This document shows, in pieces, positions 7,427-15,931 of a stretch of 57,405 bases of DNA. Source of the DNA: Candidatus Gastranaerophilales bacterium (lineage in GTDB: Bacteria; Cyanobacteriota; Vampirovibrionia; Gastranaerophilales; Gastranaerophilaceae); contig CALUQX010000018.1 of NCBI GenBank assembly GCA_944323045.1, positions 1 through 57,405 of the forward strand, written 5' to 3'. The notes under the pieces are model-generated. The model did no database searches and was not told the origin of the DNA. It was given only the letters and a program-made list of their open reading frames with translations. The translations under genes and the position numbers were made by a program. The number at the start of each line of letters is the position of its first letter. The stretch's first letter is position 1.

Positions 7427-7506
7427 TTTTTATTGCCATTTGTGACAATGTAAAAATTCGTGTTTAATTTTAAAATATATAATGTGTAAAAAGGAAAGGA
7501 AGTATT

Positions 7507-7848
7507 ATGTCTTTACTTATTTCATGGATTTTGTATGCACTTGCAATAATATTTATTGCGTGGCTTGTACCGGGAATTTCGGTTGAAAATTTTTCCAGTG
7601 CAATGTTAGTTTGTGTAATCATTGCACTAATAAACATTTTTATTAGACCGATTATTCAGCTTGTGACTTTACCAATAAACTTTTTGACGCTGGGAATATT
7701 TGGTTTAATTATTAACGCATTATTATTTATGCTTGCAGGATATCTTGCCCCGGGTGTACATGTAGACGGATTTTTAAGTGCACTTTTAGGCTCGATTGTT
7801 TTGTCGATATTGAGTATGGTTATAAATGGACTTGTGTGGAAACATTAA
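7507..7848 (+). CDS. Phage-holin IV-like / DUF360 membrane protein
   Basis: A 113-residue, four-helix membrane protein of the family often labelled 'phage holin family protein' (PF04020). Family traits are WLVPGISVENFSSA, FIRPIIQLVTLPINFLTLGIFGLIINALL as two adjacent stretches, and APGVHVDGFLSALLGSIV. Despite the name there is no phage gene nearby, and the family is widespread on chromosomes with unknown function. The RBS AAGGAAG is six bases before the ATG. Confidence 0.85.
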   Translation: MSLLISWILYALAIIFIAWLVPGISVENFSSAMLVCVIIALINIFIRPIIQLVTLPINFLTLGIFGLIINALLFMLAGYLAPGVHVDGFLSALLGSIVLSILSMVINGLVWKH

Positions 7849-7851
7849 TTT

Positions 7852-7878
7852 AAAAGAGGTTCATAATGAACCTCTTTT
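7852..7878. terminator. Bidirectional terminator between convergent genes
   Basis: Stem AAAAGAGGTTC / GAACCTCTTTT (7852-7862 and 7868-7878) with an ATAAT loop and T-runs on both strands. It serves the membrane protein gene and the convergent prepilin gene ending at 7879. Confidence 0.9.
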
Positions 7879-8622
7879 TTAGTCGCATTTTGATTTTCCG
7901 TCATAACTTAAATCTTTGCAGCGCAAATAGTCTCTGTTGCCTTTTTCAATAACCCAGTTTGTGCAATAGTAACCATTGTGTGTAAGACAGGAATATTGAA
8001 AATTTGTTTGTTTTTCTTCAGGATCTGGATGCCAGCCTGCAGGGCGCAGTTTGTTGTCATTCCATACAAAGAAGTAGAAAAAATCATCGCCAAGTTTATT
8101 CGGTTTAGACTTACCATTTAAATCAATATAAAATTGTATTGGTATATTATCTGTTTCTGCCGTAAGTCTAACATTAACCATTAATAATGTGCCATCTGAC
8201 ATTTGGGCTCTAGCTCTAGATGTTGCTGGCTCAGTCCAGTTGGAATAATTGGTATCATCAATCGCCAGATATGTTACATTAGGAAAGCATGTCTGCGGGT
8301 CTGTTGTTTTACATATTTTATTAAATTTTAAATATTTTGATAATCTTTCCATGAGCATATCTTCTTGCCCTGTATTTGCTGTTAAATTCCATTCAGAAAC
8401 AGGACCGTATTCCAGAGTCATCAATTCCCATGCCTGAGTTAGCACCGAGTAAACTTTTTTAAGTTGGCTTACTGCTGCTTGATCTTTATATTTTTGTATG
8501 AGCGACGGAATAGTCATAGCCGCCACAACGCCGATTATAGCAAGAGTTATAAGTACTTCTGCTAAAGTAAAAGCAATATGGCTGTTATTTTTTTTTGCAT
8601 TTTGTTGATTGAATTTTTGCAT
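7879..8622 (-). CDS. Prepilin-like protein (non-VR type)
   Basis: A 247-residue prepilin-like protein. The start is placed at 8622 because AGGAGGTG lies just upstream, giving a 17-residue leader that ends SHIA|FTLAEVLITLAIIGVVAA. Unlike the VR-bearing prepilins, the leader has no minisatellite sequence. The mature part starts IQKYKDQAAVSQLKKVYSVLTQAW, typical of type II/IV pseudopilins. The C-terminus ends in a Cys-bearing block (DYLRCKDLSYDGKSKC) shared with the gene at 56266. It is divergent from the XRE gene at 8757. Confidence 0.88.
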   Translation of the reverse strand: MQKFNQQNAKKNNSHIAFTLAEVLITLAIIGVVAAMTIPSLIQKYKDQAAVSQLKKVYSVLTQAWELMTLEYGPVSEWNLTANTGQEDMLMERLSKYLKFNKICKTTDPQTCFPNVTYLAIDDTNYSNWTEPATSRARAQMSDGTLLMVNVRLTAETDNIPIQFYIDLNGKSKPNKLGDDFFYFFVWNDNKLRPAGWHPDPEEKQTNFQYSCLTHNGYYCTNWVIEKGNRDYLRCKDLSYDGKSKCD

Positions 8623-8635
8623 GCTGCACCTCCTG

Positions 8636-8697
8636 TAATACATTATATTATTTGACATGTATTAATGTATCACATTATCTTACATAATGCAATACAT
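8636..8697. promoter_or_regulatory. Inverted repeats between prepilin and XRE genes
   Basis: TAATACAT (8636-8643) faces ATGTATTA (8657-8664). ATGTATCACATTAT (8665-8678) faces ATAATGCAATACAT (8684-8697) across five bases, with 12 of 14 bases pairing. The repeated ATGTAT core suggests dimer binding sites for the neighbouring XRE protein covering both promoters. Confidence 0.55.
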
Positions 8698-8756
8698 CAA
8701 TTTATCACCTGCAATACAGGCTTAAATATCACAAATAATTGCTGTTAAATATACAT

Positions 8757-9068
8757 ATGAAAAAATTATTTGGAAAACGTTTGAGAGAACTGCGCTCTCA
8801 AAAAGGGCTAACACAGGAAAAAGTTGCAGAATATATTGGCATCAAACCGGAAAATTATTCACGCATAGAAAACGGGTTATCTTTTCCTAAGCCTGAGAAT
8901 ATTGTTAAAATCAGTAAAGTTTTGAATGTAGAAATAGCAGAATTGTTCCAATTTTCACAATTAAGTGATTATAATCATATACGGGAACAGATTATTAAAA
9001 AATTACAAAATGATACTGATGCAACGATGCTTGTTTACAAATTTTTAAAAACACTCGGAAAAATATAA
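8757..9068 (+). CDS. XRE-family transcriptional regulator
   Basis: A 103-residue helix-turn-helix protein with an HTH at about residues 6-60 (LRELRSQKGLTQEKVAEYIGI, then ENYSRIENGLSFP). The ATG at 8757 is chosen over an upstream TTG because it aligns with the paralogue at 1599. No clear Shine-Dalgarno is seen. The C-terminal tail (QIIKKLQNDTD) is helical. It is divergently paired with the prepilin gene 7879-8622 and ends in a strong terminator. Confidence 0.88.
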   Translation: MKKLFGKRLRELRSQKGLTQEKVAEYIGIKPENYSRIENGLSFPKPENIVKISKVLNVEIAELFQFSQLSDYNHIREQIIKKLQNDTDATMLVYKFLKTLGKI

Positions 9069-9098
9069 AAAATGCGGCAACACACTTGCCGCATTTTT
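9068..9098 (+). terminator. Terminator after XRE gene
   Basis: Stem AAAAATGCGGCAA / TTGCCGCATTTTT with a CACAC loop and a terminal T-run. The A-run on the other side makes it usable by the convergent esterase gene as well. Confidence 0.92.
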
Positions 9099-9119
9099 AA
9101 ATCTACAAATCGAAAAAAT

Positions 9120-10076
9120 TTATTTCAACTCGGAGTTCAATACCGAACAAATCATTTTTAGAGTGCCTTTTGCAGGTTCCGTTTCAGAAAGCGCATTCAG
9201 CATAACAAAGTCGTGATGTGTGCCGTTAATTCTTACATTTACAACATCCACACCTGCATCGTCAAGTTTTCTTGCAAAAGCTTCGCCTTCATCGCGCAAA
9301 ACATCATTTTCATCAGTAATAATTAGTGTAGAAGGTAGTCCTTTTAAATCTTCAAGTTCGGCATAAAGAGGTGAAACAAATTTATCTTTTCGTAATTTTT
9401 TTTCAGGAACATATGCATCCCAAAAATATTCCATTGATTTTTTTGTGAGCCACGGACCGTCTTTAAAATGGTGATAAGAATCAGTGTCCATATCAGCATT
9501 AGTTACCGGATAAATTAATAGTAAAAATTTTATTTTTACAGCGTCATCATCCTTTACGCGCATCGCAGTAACTGCCGCCATATTTCCGCCGGCACTATCG
9601 CCCATTATTGCAATTTTATTTCTGTCAAAATTCATTTCATCAGCGTGTTCATAAACGTAATTTAACACTGAATAAATTTCATTAATCTGCACAGGGTATT
9701 GTGCCTCCGGCGCGCGTGTGTATTCAGGAAAAACAATTGCTACATTTGCGCCTGCAGAAATCTTTTTTATCAGATTGTCATAAACGTATTCATCGCCCAT
9801 AACCCAGCCGCCGCCATGCAAATATAAAACAACAGGCAGTTTATTATTAGTTGAATTTTCCGGACGAATAATATATGTTCGAACTTCATTTATAAACATT
9901 TCTTCTACACTTGCATTTATATTTTTGTAAGTTTCTTCCTGCAAACTTGTCAAAAAATCTCTTGCTTCCTGAGCGGTTAATTCATTTATCGGTTTGTTAT
10001 CAATACTCTCAATATAATTCAAAAATTCTTCTGTATCTTTTGTTAAATTCGGTAATTTTGATGATGGATTTGTCAT
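9120..10076 (-). CDS. Alpha/beta hydrolase, hormone-sensitive-lipase family esterase
   Basis: A 318-residue cytoplasmic carboxylesterase (family IV type). The oxyanion motif is HGGGWVMGD (about residues 88-96), the nucleophile Ser is in GDSAGGN (about 159-165), the acid is in ITDENDVLRDE and the His in GTHHDFVML near the end. There is no signal peptide. It probably hydrolyses small acyl esters; the substrate is unknown. It is a single gene, convergent with the XRE gene. Confidence 0.92.
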   Translation of the reverse strand: MTNPSSKLPNLTKDTEEFLNYIESIDNKPINELTAQEARDFLTSLQEETYKNINASVEEMFINEVRTYIIRPENSTNNKLPVVLYLHGGGWVMGDEYVYDNLIKKISAGANVAIVFPEYTRAPEAQYPVQINEIYSVLNYVYEHADEMNFDRNKIAIMGDSAGGNMAAVTAMRVKDDDAVKIKFLLLIYPVTNADMDTDSYHHFKDGPWLTKKSMEYFWDAYVPEKKLRKDKFVSPLYAELEDLKGLPSTLIITDENDVLRDEGEAFARKLDDAGVDVVNVRINGTHHDFVMLNALSETEPAKGTLKMICSVLNSELK

Positions 10077-10177
10077 TGTAAAAATCTCCTTTCAATGATT
10101 AAAAACATAATAAAAATTTTTAAAAATTTTTATTCATCAGAACAATATTTTGCCTCGTAATTTTAATAAAGTTTTTA

Positions 10178-10252
10178 AAAAGAGTCCGAACTTGAACAGC
10201 CTTTTTCTTTTTGTCAAATTTTCAAGGCGGTGTTCAATATCAGACTCTTTTT
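10178..10252. terminator. Long imperfect hairpin terminator
   Basis: AAAGAGTC, TTGAACA and CCTT on the left pair in order with AAGG, TGTTCAA and GACTCTTT on the right, with small bulges. T-runs lie on both sides. Read leftward it ends the small gene at 10285-10524. The rest of the gap 10077-10284 shows nothing else. Confidence 0.65.
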
Positions 10253-10284
10253 CTGCTGTTTTTTAACGCAATAAAATTATTTTT

Positions 10285-10524
10285 TTACGTATTTTTTTCA
10301 GCATCTTTTTTTGCTTTATCTTTGTGAAGTTTTTCTTTCACATCGTCTGCTTTTTCTGCTAATTTTTCTTTAACTTTGTGAGCATCTTCTTTCACATGTT
10401 CTTTGGCATCGTGCATTTTTTCTTTGACTTTTTCAGCGCCTTTTTCTACATCTTTTTTTAGTTCGGCAGCTTTTTCGTGTGCTTTCTCTTTTAAAGATTC
10501 TTTTTTATTTTCATCTTCACGCAT
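10285..10524 (-). CDS. LEA-like / apolipoprotein-like charged helical protein
   Basis: A 79-residue protein made almost entirely of Lys, Glu, Asp, Ala and His in amphipathic repeats with an 11-residue feel (VKEKMHDAKEH, VKEDAHKVKEK, ADDVKEKLHKD). No aromatic residues, Cys or signal peptide are present. This composition resembles group 3 LEA and similar stress-protective proteins that fold on drying or on membranes. Function is inferred from composition only. A histone-like or cell-envelope role is an alternative. Confidence 0.7.
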   Translation of the reverse strand: MREDENKKESLKEKAHEKAAELKKDVEKGAEKVKEKMHDAKEHVKEDAHKVKEKLAEKADDVKEKLHKDKAKKDAEKNT

Positions 10525-10603
10525 AATAATATACTCCTTATTTTGTACACAGTATATTATTTACTTTTTTTCTGAAGATTTAATTAGTAAAAAGTGCTAT
10601 TTA

Positions 10604-10612
10604 TGGTATAAT
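10604..10612 (+). promoter_or_regulatory. Extended -10 promoter of the alcohol dehydrogenase gene
   Basis: TGG followed by TATAAT (10607-10612), with GGAAGGAG and the ATG of the next gene 20-30 bases downstream. No clear -35. Confidence 0.6.
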
Positions 10613-10641
10613 GTTTTTGCAAAAATCTGGAAGGAGTAAAG

Positions 10642-11679
10642 ATGAAGGCACTATGTTGTCATAAAAATGGAAGTATCGAATTAATAGACAAACCTGTTCC
10701 CGAAATTCAAGATTCCAAAGATGCAATTGTAAAAGTTAAGATGTCTGCAATATGCACAAGTGACTTACATATAATGCATGGGGCTGTGCCGCGTGCTGTT
10801 CCTGAAACCGTTTTAGGACACGAATTTGTAGGAGAGGTAGTTAGTGTTGGGAATGATGTTAAAAAGCTCAAAATAGGCTCCAGAGTCGCCGCAAATTGTA
10901 TAACTTTTTGCGGAGAATGTTTCTTTTGCAAAAAAGGTTTTATAAATAATTGTACAAATGGCGGCTGGGAAATTGGCTGCCGCATCGACGGCTGTCAGGC
11001 TGAATATGTCAGAGTACCGTTTGCAGATACAGGATTGAGTGTTCTGCCGGATGAAGTCAGTTATAAAAATGCACTCTTTGTCGGAGATATTTTATCTAGC
11101 GGATATTTTGGCGCTGAATTGTGTGAGATAAAAAAAGGAGATATTATCGCTGTAATCGGGGCTGGTCCCGTCGGATTATGTGCGATGAATTGTGCAAAAT
11201 TACTCGGCGCAGAAAAAATTATTGCAATTGATATCGACGAATACCGGCTTAATCTCGCACAATCAAAAAATTTTGCTGATTATATAATTAATCCGGCAAA
11301 AGAAAATACAGAAAAACAAGTTCAAATAATAACTGAAGGTCATGGGGCAGACGGAGTCATTGAAGCTGCTGGCGGCGAAAATACTTTTGAACTTGCGTGG
11401 AGAATTGCACGTCCAAATTCTGTAGTTGCACTTGTTGCTATGTATGAAAAAAATCAAACTCTGCCACTGCCGGAAATGTATGGAAAAAATTTGATTTTTA
11501 AAACAGGCGGCGTTGATGCAATACATTGTGATAAATTGATTCAGCATATAAAAAATGGTGAAATAAACACAGACTTTTTGATTACGCATACTGTAAATTT
11601 TGACAACATTTTAGAAGGCTACAAAATTTTTGAAGAAAAACAAGATAATTGTCTAAAAGTTGCAATTGTTTATGAATAA
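10642..11679 (+). CDS. Zinc-binding alcohol dehydrogenase (MDR family)
   Basis: A 345-residue medium-chain NAD(P)-dependent dehydrogenase. Catalytic zinc ligands are Cys38 (AICTSD) and His60-Glu61 (GHEFVGEV). The structural zinc Cys are C90, C93, C96 and C104 (CGECFFCKKG). The Rossmann glycine motif is GAGPVGLCA near residue 173, and an acidic residue after it (AIDIDEYR) favours NAD. The RBS GGAAGGAG is well placed. It could oxidise sugar alcohols or simple alcohols; the substrate is not readable. It leads a probable operon with the next gene (15-base gap). Confidence 0.93.
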   Translation: MKALCCHKNGSIELIDKPVPEIQDSKDAIVKVKMSAICTSDLHIMHGAVPRAVPETVLGHEFVGEVVSVGNDVKKLKIGSRVAANCITFCGECFFCKKGFINNCTNGGWEIGCRIDGCQAEYVRVPFADTGLSVLPDEVSYKNALFVGDILSSGYFGAELCEIKKGDIIAVIGAGPVGLCAMNCAKLLGAEKIIAIDIDEYRLNLAQSKNFADYIINPAKENTEKQVQIITEGHGADGVIEAAGGENTFELAWRIARPNSVVALVAMYEKNQTLPLPEMYGKNLIFKTGGVDAIHCDKLIQHIKNGEINTDFLITHTVNFDNILEGYKIFEEKQDNCLKVAIVYE

Positions 11680-11694
11680 TTTTAAGGAATTTTT

Positions 11695-12339
11695 ATGGTA
11701 ACAAATTTTGATTTTTTGAAAAAAATTGACAATAATTTATACGAAATAATTGCAGAATCAGAAAAATTATACCGCGATGAATATTTTGAACAATCCATGA
11801 CACAGACAAGAAGATTTGCTGAACAAATTTGCAAAAATGTTTTAGGAAATTCCAGAACAAATGAAAAAACTTTTGATGACATGCTTGCTACATTAAAAGA
11901 CAAATCCACCGGTTCTGTCGAAGAAAAAGAGTTTATTGATGATTTATATTTTATCAAAAAACATGGAAATTTTTCAGCGCATTCTTCTAAAGTAAATAAA
12001 GACGGTCTGGCGGCACTTGAGTGTTTACAAAGGGCATTTGAAACAGCAATTAGTTATGCCGTTTATTATAAAAATTCTTCAAAAAATATTCTGAATTTAC
12101 ACTATGATATAGAACTTTTAGCAACAGGCGTGCCTGATGAAACTCTTGCTGAAAAATATTCAAAAGCAAAAATAAAAAATAGAGTTCAGCATGCAAAAAA
12201 AATAGCAAAAAATAAACAGGTTTATTCACAAAAAACTTCTCAAAAAAATACGCGAAAAATTTCGCTATACTGGCTTTTTGTTGCTGTTTCATTTTTCATT
12301 TCTTTTGTAATAATTTGTATGATAATTTTTGTTAAATAA
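11695..12339 (+). CDS. DUF4145-like (HEPN-type) protein with C-terminal membrane anchor
   Basis: A 214-residue protein. Residues about 15-120 resemble DUF4145/HEPN helical domains: a YRDEYFEQSMTQTRRFAEQICK helix (in segments), then FIKKHGNFSAHSS and a final helix. A basic linker (RVQHAKKIAKNKQ) precedes one transmembrane helix at about residues 190-212 (LYWLFVAVSFFISFVIICMI). DUF4145 occurs beside restriction and toxin systems, but no partner is visible here. A membrane-tethered regulatory role is only a guess. Confidence 0.65.
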   Translation: MVTNFDFLKKIDNNLYEIIAESEKLYRDEYFEQSMTQTRRFAEQICKNVLGNSRTNEKTFDDMLATLKDKSTGSVEEKEFIDDLYFIKKHGNFSAHSSKVNKDGLAALECLQRAFETAISYAVYYKNSSKNILNLHYDIELLATGVPDETLAEKYSKAKIKNRVQHAKKIAKNKQVYSQKTSQKNTRKISLYWLFVAVSFFISFVIICMIIFVK

Positions 12340-12458
12340 TTTGCAAAAATTATTTTTCTGTTCATAATAAAAATAATAAAAAACATATATATAGAGGATG
12401 TTTTATTAAATAATTTTTTTTAAATTTATTGTATTACTTAATCAGGAGGTTTAACACA

Positions 12459-13013
12459 ATGAAAAAAGATTACGAACAAATTATCAACAGCTACAACGGT
12501 GGAGACTTAGATCTTTCAGGTTGTACAATCAAGACTCTGGAACTTGGAAATATTGAAGGCAACTTAAATCTTTCCAAATGTACAATTGACAAATTGTCAA
12601 TTGGCTGGGTTAGCGAAACTTTGAACATGACAGGCGCAGAAATCAAAAATTTTGCTTGCTCAATTGATGCAAAAGTTGTTAACATGACAGGAACTCAAGT
12701 TAAAAAATTGCCGGCTCACATCGGTGCTGACTATTTATCACTTGAAAAAAGTAATGTTACTAAATTGTCAAGCGATATCAGAGTAAACACTTTGAATATC
12801 AGAAATACAAAAATTGAAGCATTGCCTAAAGATTTCAGAGTAAACAGACTTGTTATTGATTCTAAAGTTGCAAAAACACTTTCTTTAGCTACTTTAAATC
12901 AAGCAGGTGCAGTTGAAATTGACGGACAAGTTTATTCACAGGTTTCTTCATTTGACAACTTCAATTTCTGCAGTGTAAACGCAGAATCTGCTGAAGCTTG
13001 CGCTTGTGTATAA
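12459..13013 (+). CDS. Solenoid-repeat (LRR-like) protein
   Basis: A 184-residue protein. The start at 12459 is fixed by AGGAGGT at 12444-12450. It carries about six 20-22-residue repeats with a pattern like L-x-L-S-x-C-x-I-x-x-L (LDLSGCTIKTLEL, LNLSKCTIDKLSI, LNMTGAEIKNFAC, LSLEKSNVTKLSS, LNIRNTKIEALPK). This suggests a short leucine-rich or beta-solenoid fold. There is no signal peptide. The C-terminus is Cys/Ala-rich (AEACACV). A protein-binding role is likely but the partner is unknown. Confidence 0.7.
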   Translation: MKKDYEQIINSYNGGDLDLSGCTIKTLELGNIEGNLNLSKCTIDKLSIGWVSETLNMTGAEIKNFACSIDAKVVNMTGTQVKKLPAHIGADYLSLEKSNVTKLSSDIRVNTLNIRNTKIEALPKDFRVNRLVIDSKVAKTLSLATLNQAGAVEIDGQVYSQVSSFDNFNFCSVNAESAEACACV

Positions 13014-13036
13014 TCAGTTTTGAATGATTTAAATTT

Positions 13037-13073
13037 GAGGCGCGACCTGAAAATTCAGGTCGCGCCTCTTTTT
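13037..13073 (+). terminator. Strong intrinsic terminator
   Basis: Perfect 15-base stem (GAGGCGCGACCTGAA and its complement, 13037-13051 and 13054-13068) followed by five T. It separates the repeat protein gene from the convergent AsmA-like gene. Confidence 0.95.
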
Positions 13074-13096
13074 AAATATAATCTTAAATTATTTTT

Positions 13097-15877
13097 TTAT
13101 TTTATTTTTTTCAATGAAGAAATGAAGTTGTTATGTTCAACATCGCCTTCGACTTTTGTTAAAAATACCTGACAGTCTTTTTCATCAGCATCAATAGGAG
13201 GAATTTCTGCGAGTTCAGCCGCATAATAATTGCTGTCATTACCGTTTTTAAGCGGTATTCTGTTAGCAAGACTGTTGAGTGAGAAGTTTCTCAATGCACC
13301 TGCAAATCCTTTGCCTTGATTTGTGAATTTTGTGTAAATTCTAAGGCTTGCATCACTACGTTCTAAATCATATCTTCCGACGATGTAGGCGCTTAATTGT
13401 GATGCGTACGATTTAATTTTCATCATTTCAATTACGTTATTTTTCAGGTAAAGTTCACCGGTTATTTTGTCAAAATTTCCTTCAGGAATATTAACTAAAT
13501 CTGAAAAGATAGATGGACTTATCATAGCAACAGGATTTCTGAATAGCGCTGCAAATTTTAATACATATTCAACAAGTCCTACTTTTTGAATTGTACCGTC
13601 TTTTACTGAAAATTTTATTGAACCGTTTAGTTTTAGAGATTCATCTGTGTTGAGTGAAATAAGACCGCTTGCTTTGCCTGATATTTCACGTTTCAGATTC
13701 AAAATTGAAGTTGACATTATGTCGGAATTCACGTTTAAAATTCCTAAAACAACACTGTATTTGTGTTTTTTCAAATCGCATTCAATTTTAGCAGAAGAGT
13801 GCCCTTCAGCTATTTCAAAACGGTTGGAATGAACTTTCAAAAGACTGTTTTTATCCAGTGTCAAATTAGCTTTTACATTGTTGAAATTAATATCTTTATA
13901 ATTGCCTTTGAGAACTTGAAGTATACATCTTTCGATAATCAGATTAGACATATCAAAAGTTGGTGCGCCATCATCTGTTTCAATATCTTCCTCAGATTTT
14001 ACATTTTCTGCAGCAATGGCTGTCTGATTTTTGTCCACCTGAGTGTTCATTGATGTAAGCATTCTATCAATATCAATTTCATCAATTGTAAGGTTAATAT
14101 CTTTTATTACAATAGGAAATTTAATCGCGTTAGTGATTTTTCCTGAAAAATCATAGCCGGAGCGTCTGTATTTGCCGTTTGCTGTGATATTTACCGTACC
14201 ATTTTCAGTTTTTATACTGCCGCTTTTTAAGAACAATCTCTGTCCCGGGATTATAATTTTTTCAGCCTGCAAATTTCCGGCAAGCGTCGGGAATTTGCCG
14301 TTGTTATCATAGTAATGCATATTGCCTGAGAATGTACCTTTTTTAAACATTCTCTGCCCGATAATTACGTTCAAAAATTCACTTGGAAGCGGACGCGGAA
14401 TATCAAATCCAATGTCGGTTAATTTATTTTTTGCAACATCAAAATTACCGGTTAAGGTTAAAATCGGTTTGATTTTTACACCGCGGCTGATGTCAGATGC
14501 AATGTAATAATTAATTTTTTTGATGTTCAAGATATTATCTTCAAAATGCAAATCTGTTGTGAGTGCTCTGTCGTAATTTTTCGGGCTCAATGAAGCGCCG
14601 TCAACCAGAATATCGTCACCTTTTGCGATTTTTCCTGCCATTAATATATCTATTTTATTGTAAATGGATTTGATAATAATTTTTGAGTTTGCATTACCAA
14701 CAAGTGTAATCGGAATACCTACGAGTTTAGAAATATATTTTTCTGTAAAATCGTTGGTAAGTTTTGCACTCATATCTATTTTAGTATCCATAGATTTCAG
14801 ATAATCATTAACATTACCGTTAAAGCTGAATGTGTTTGTCTGACGGTTATCATAGTAGCCTTTGAACTCTGAAAGTACAATATCTTTTTCATCCAATTTT
14901 ATATTGCCGCCTGTCATAGTAACCGGCAGATTATTTAAAGGAATTAATTTGGTTACGACTTTATTGAGTTTAACCTGACCGTCAAGTCCTTCGTTATTGA
15001 GTTTTATTCCGAAATCAAAATCACCATTAAGTCCGTTAAAATATATCAGAATATCATTAATATTGTTCGGAATAATATTTGTTTGCAAAAGTTTGATAAC
15101 GTCAGGGATGAAAAATCTTTTTGCATAAACTAAAACTTCAAAATTCTTTCTGTTATCTGCAGATGCATTGATAAACATTTTTGATTTATTTACAGTCAAT
15201 TCGCAATCATTCACATAAATATGCTTGTCTTTTATTATGACTTTATTTTCATCTGCAATAGCAATATTAAAGGCTTTTTTGTCCTTTATAATATCAACAT
15301 TTATATCAAAATGCACAAAGCGTTCTACTTTTTGAGTGTTGTTAATTCCTAAATTTTTTGCGGTGATTTTTACGAGAATATCCGGCTGCATTTTATAGAT
15401 TAAAACACTGTTTTTCAGATACAAAATTGAATCAAATAAATCTATTGTCCAGTCAGAAGGTTTCTTTTCTTTTTTCTCCTGCTGTTCTGGGAAAAGCGTC
15501 ATGATTTTTGACAAATCCACAAGTAAGTTATCTGCCCCGAATTTATTTATCACAAGTTGTTTTGAAAATATTTTTTCAAAAGATACAACTGCATCAAAAT
15601 TTTCTGCAAAAAGTAATTTGTCTTCCCCTTTTGTCATCTTGATTTTTTTAACTTTAAAACCTAAATAAGGGGACATGCCTGTTTTTAAAACAGGATCTTC
15701 AATTTGTAAATCAACACCTAAAGATTTGTTGAGACATTTTTCAACTTTATTTTGTACTGTTTTATTTGCGACAAGTGCCGGCAATGCCTTTGTATAAACA
15801 AGCATTAGCGCACCTAATGCAAGCAAAAAACACAGTATTGTGATTGATACTATTCTATAAATTTTTCTACCAGACAT
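13097..15877 (-). CDS. AsmA-like / DUF3971-type envelope protein
   Basis: A 926-residue protein. One N-terminal transmembrane helix (about residues 8-30) is followed by a very long, beta-rich periplasmic region. The N-terminal AsmA part (VQNKVEKCLNKSLGVDLQIEDP, in parts) is typical, and the C-terminal AsmA_2-like part ends with an EFVKF-type region around IQKVGLVEYVLKFAALF and GNFDKITGELYLKNN. Family members (AsmA, YhdP, TamB) bridge inner and outer membranes and move phospholipids. This fits the diderm envelope implied by lptB. Single gene, divergent from 15932. Confidence 0.82.
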   Translation of the reverse strand: MSGRKIYRIVSITILCFLLALGALMLVYTKALPALVANKTVQNKVEKCLNKSLGVDLQIEDPVLKTGMSPYLGFKVKKIKMTKGEDKLLFAENFDAVVSFEKIFSKQLVINKFGADNLLVDLSKIMTLFPEQQEKKEKKPSDWTIDLFDSILYLKNSVLIYKMQPDILVKITAKNLGINNTQKVERFVHFDINVDIIKDKKAFNIAIADENKVIIKDKHIYVNDCELTVNKSKMFINASADNRKNFEVLVYAKRFFIPDVIKLLQTNIIPNNINDILIYFNGLNGDFDFGIKLNNEGLDGQVKLNKVVTKLIPLNNLPVTMTGGNIKLDEKDIVLSEFKGYYDNRQTNTFSFNGNVNDYLKSMDTKIDMSAKLTNDFTEKYISKLVGIPITLVGNANSKIIIKSIYNKIDILMAGKIAKGDDILVDGASLSPKNYDRALTTDLHFEDNILNIKKINYYIASDISRGVKIKPILTLTGNFDVAKNKLTDIGFDIPRPLPSEFLNVIIGQRMFKKGTFSGNMHYYDNNGKFPTLAGNLQAEKIIIPGQRLFLKSGSIKTENGTVNITANGKYRRSGYDFSGKITNAIKFPIVIKDINLTIDEIDIDRMLTSMNTQVDKNQTAIAAENVKSEEDIETDDGAPTFDMSNLIIERCILQVLKGNYKDINFNNVKANLTLDKNSLLKVHSNRFEIAEGHSSAKIECDLKKHKYSVVLGILNVNSDIMSTSILNLKREISGKASGLISLNTDESLKLNGSIKFSVKDGTIQKVGLVEYVLKFAALFRNPVAMISPSIFSDLVNIPEGNFDKITGELYLKNNVIEMMKIKSYASQLSAYIVGRYDLERSDASLRIYTKFTNQGKGFAGALRNFSLNSLANRIPLKNGNDSNYYAAELAEIPPIDADEKDCQVFLTKVEGDVEHNNFISSLKKIK

Positions 15878-15931
15878 ATTTATTCCCTATCAAAAATAAT
15901 ACTCTCTATATTTTTATGATATCATATAATT

